64,000 nucleotides of DNA from Calliopsis andreniformis (taxonomy: Eukaryota; Arthropoda; Insecta; Hymenoptera; Andrenidae): contig NW_027480423.1 of assembly GCF_051401765.1 (NCBI RefSeq), positions 12,896,001-12,960,000 of the forward strand, written 5' to 3'. The position numbers and the translations under genes were made by a program. Numbering within the stretch: the first letter of the stretch is position 1; each line of letters opens with the position of its first letter. Below the pieces are notes generated by a model. It searched no databases. It worked only from the letters and a program-made list of their open reading frames with translations, and was not told the DNA's origin. Shown here piece after piece: positions 61,588 to 64,000 of this stretch.

Positions 61588-64000
61588 TGAAGTAACGCCC
61601 TAGAGTGAAGGCTAGGTTTCCCGGAACGTAGAAACGACCATGACTTTCACACTGTTTGCAATTAATCATTTTATACGATGGAGAAGCTGTTGTATTTATA
61701 TTGTATTTTATGCTTCTGGCGTTGACTTCTACGGGCGTAGCTATTAGATGTGGTGGAGGAACGCGCTAGAGTGACGCCTAGGTTGCACGGAACGTAGAAA
61801 TGACCATTACTTTCACACTGCTTGCAATTATTCCTGTTATACAATGGAAAAACTGCTGCATTTTTATTGTATTTTATGCATCTGGCGTTGAAGTCTAAGT
61901 CCCTAGCTATTCGATCTGGTGGAGCAACGCCCTATACCGGAGCCTAGGTTGCCCGGAACGTAGAAATGACCATCACTTTCACACTGTTTGCAATTATTCA
62001 TTTTATACGATGGAAAAGCTGTTGTATTTATATTGTATTTTATGCTTCAGGCGTTGAATTCTAAGGCCCTAGCTATTCGATCTGGTGGAGCAACGCCCCA
62101 GAGTGAAGCCTAGGTTGCCGGGAACGTAGAAACGACCATTATTTTCACACTGGTTGCAACTATTCCTGTTATACCATGGAAAAACTGTTGCATCTTTATT
62201 GTATTTTACGCTTCTGGCGTTGACTTCTACGGCCCTAACCATTCGATCTGGTGGAGCAACGCCATATATTGAAGCCTAGTTCGCCCGGAACGTAGAAATG
62301 ACCATAACATTCACACTGGTTGCTATTATTCCTGCTATACGATGGAAAAACTGTTGTATCTTTATTGTATTTTGTGTTTCTGGCGTTCACTTCTTAGGCC
62401 GTAGCTATTCGATGTGGTGGAGCTACGCCCTAGAGTCAAGCCTAGGTTGCCCGGAACGTAGAAATGACCATCACTTTCACACTGGTTGCCATTATCCCTT
62501 TTATACGATGTAAAAGCTGTTGCATTTATTTTGCATTTTATGCTTCTGGCGTTGACTTCTTAGGCCCCAGCTATTCGATCTCGTGGAGCAACGCGCTAGA
62601 GTGAAGCATCGGATGCCCGGAACGTAGAAATGACCAGTACCATCACACTGCTTGCAGTTATTCCTGTCATACGATGGAAAAGCTGTAGTATTTATATTGT
62701 ATTTTATGCTCCTGGTGTTAACTTCTTAGGCCCTAAGTATTCGATCTGGAGGAGGAACGCCCTAGAGTGGAGCCTAGGTTGCCCGGAACGTAGAAATGAC
62801 CATTACTTTCACACTGTTTGCAATTAATCATTTTATACGATGAAACAGCAGCTGTATTTATATTGTATTTTATGCTAGTGACGTTGACTTTTAAGGCCGT
62901 TGCTATTTGATGTGGTGGAGCAACGCCCTAGAGTGAAGCCTACGTTGCCCGTAACGTAGAACTGACCAGTACTTTCACACTGGTTGCAATTATCCGTTTT
63001 ATACGATGGAAAAGCTGTTGTATTTATATTGTATTTTATGCGTCTGACGTTGACTTCTCAGGCCCTAACTATTCGATCTGGTGGAACAACGCCATAGATT
63101 GAAGCCTAGGTAGCCCGGAACGTAGAAATGACTATCACTTTCACACTGGTTGCTATTATTCCTGCTACACGATGGATAAACTGTTGCATCTTTATTGTAT
63201 TTAATGCTTCTGGGGTTGACTTCTAAGGCCCTAACTATTCGATCTGGTGGAGCAACGCCCTAGAGTGGTGCCTAGGTTGCCAGGAACGTAGAAACGACCA
63301 TTACTTTCACACTGGTTGCAATTATTCCTTTTATACGATGGAAAAGCTGTTGTATTTTTATTGTATTTTTTGCCTGTTGCGTTGAATTCTAAGTCCCTAG
63401 CTATTCGATCTGGTGGAGCAACGCCCGAGAGCGGAGCCCAGGTTGCCTGGAACCTAGAAATGACCATCACTTTCACACTGTTTGCAATTATTCATTTTAT
63501 ACAATGGAAAAGCTGTTGTATTTATATTGTATTTTACGCTTCTGGCGTTGACTTCTAAGGCCGTGGCTATTAGATGTGGTGGAGCAGCGACCTAGAGTGA
63601 CGTCTAGGTTTCACGGAACGTAGAAATGACCATTAGTTTCACACTGGTTGAAATTATACCTGTTATACGGTGGAGAAACTCTTGTATCTTTATTGTATTT
63701 TATGCTTCAGGCATTGACTTCTATAGCCATACCTATTCCATCTGGAGGAGCAACGCCCTAGAGTCAAGCCTAGGTTGCCCGGAACGTAGAAGTGACCATA
63801 GCTTTCACACTGGTTGCAATTATCCTTTTTATACGATGGAAAAACTGTTGTGTTTATTTTGTATTTTATGCTTCTGGCGTTGACTTCTGAGGCCCTAACT
63901 ATGCAATCTGTTGGAAGAACGCCCTTGGGTAAAGTCTAGGTTGCCCTGAAAGTAGAAATGACCATTACTTTCACACTGTTTGCAATTATTCATTTTATAC
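61588..64000. repeat. Right-edge heterogeneous monomers
   Basis: About 14.5 monomers keep the 166-bp phase but show many changes not seen elsewhere: 'tgaagcctagttcgccc' near 62269, 'ttcacttcttaggcc' near 62385, 'gaagcatcggatgccc' near 62602, 'cccgtaacgtagaactgacc' near 62949, 'gtgacgttgacttttaagg' near 62878 and 'tttttgcctgttgcgttg' near 63366. From about 62200 I found no higher-order period. No gene or non-satellite DNA is seen up to the window end. Confidence 0.82.

Larger units (their letters stand above)
1..64000. repeat. Continuous ~166-bp tandem satellite array
   Basis: Head-to-tail copies of one monomer fill the window, about 385 in number and all in the same orientation. The box 'ggaacgtagaa' recurs every 166 bp. 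A hand-built consensus of 166 bp has about 43% GC and is bipartite. The part running from the box through 'tttcacactg', 'gcaattattc', 'tatacgatgg' and 'attttatgct' is about 31% GC. The remainder, with 'tctggcgttg', 'ctattcgat', 'ggagcaacgccctagag' and 'cctaggttgcccgg', is about 57% GC. The consensus carries six CpG sites. The monomer length is close to the DNA wrapped in a chromatosome, which is typical of centromeric and heterochromatic satellites. Centromere function is inferred, not shown. Confidence 0.98.

Noticed and set aside
2416..63883. Dozens of recurring 65-110-codon open frames on both strands, for example those starting at 'atgaccatcactttcac'
   Set aside because: They repeat at the satellite and HOR periods, overlap each other, and switch frame each monomer because 166 is not a multiple of 3. 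The hydrophobic stretches simply translate the T-rich half of the monomer. No start context, introns or conservation support coding.
1..64000. CRISPR array, because of regularly spaced identical boxes
   Set aside because: The sequence between boxes is the same repeat, not unique spacers. The period is 166 bp and there are no cas genes.
1..64000. Genes for tandem-repeat proteins
   Set aside because: The period is not divisible by three and stop codons occur in every frame within about two monomers, so no repeat protein can be encoded.
1..64000. Naming the species or chromosome
   Set aside because: The monomer length matches candidate centromere repeats that I remember for some plants, but I do not recognise the sequence itself and cannot search. 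A comparison of the consensus with satellite collections would decide.

Overview
The whole window is one uninterrupted satellite DNA array. A monomer of about 166 bp repeats head to tail in a single orientation from the first base to the last, roughly 385 monomers in all. I found no protein-coding gene, tRNA, rRNA, transposon, CRISPR array, or stretch of non-satellite DNA. The period was checked directly by following the conserved 'ggaacgtagaa' box: it recurs at 61, 227, 393, 559, 725, 891, 1057, 1223, 1389, 1555 and 1721, every step being 166 bp. A megabase-style tandem array with higher-order repeats (HORs) points to a eukaryote, most likely centromeric or other constitutive heterochromatin. 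From memory, several plants, including peach and Medicago, have candidate centromere repeats of this length. I could not compare sequences, and length alone does not identify the organism.

Layout. (1) 1-3610: edge monomers, a first ~3-kb higher-order block (HOR-A copy 1) and a short bridge. (2) 3611-5856: HOR-A copy 2. (3) 5857-34793: the most homogeneous part, built from six copies of a ~29-monomer unit (HOR-B). Units 1+2 resemble units 3+4 so specifically that the true repeating entity is a compound of 9,956 bp, about 60 monomers. Units 5 and 6 are a nearly perfect 3,816-bp tandem duplication. (4) 34794-38808: a more diverged unit 7, partly without the internal duplication typical of units 1-6. 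(5) ~38810: a scar-like junction with a 15-bp insertion, where the array switches to a second set of HORs. (6) 38841-61587: a mosaic of overlapping repeats with periods 1,492, 4,978, 3,651, 3,153, 6,802 and 13,440 bp. (7) 61588-64000: the most heterogeneous monomers, with many private variants.

How it works together: nothing here suggests a pathway. What the sequence records is its own history. In-register unequal exchanges added or removed whole monomers. Larger duplications then copied blocks that already carried diagnostic variants, and a few small irregular indels mark breakage or slippage. Short open frames occur throughout, but they are by-products of the repeat. Because 166 leaves remainder 1 when divided by 3, the frame rotates from monomer to monomer, so these frames are not annotated as genes. 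All comparisons were made by eye; identities are qualitative and boundaries are approximate to tens of bases unless stated.
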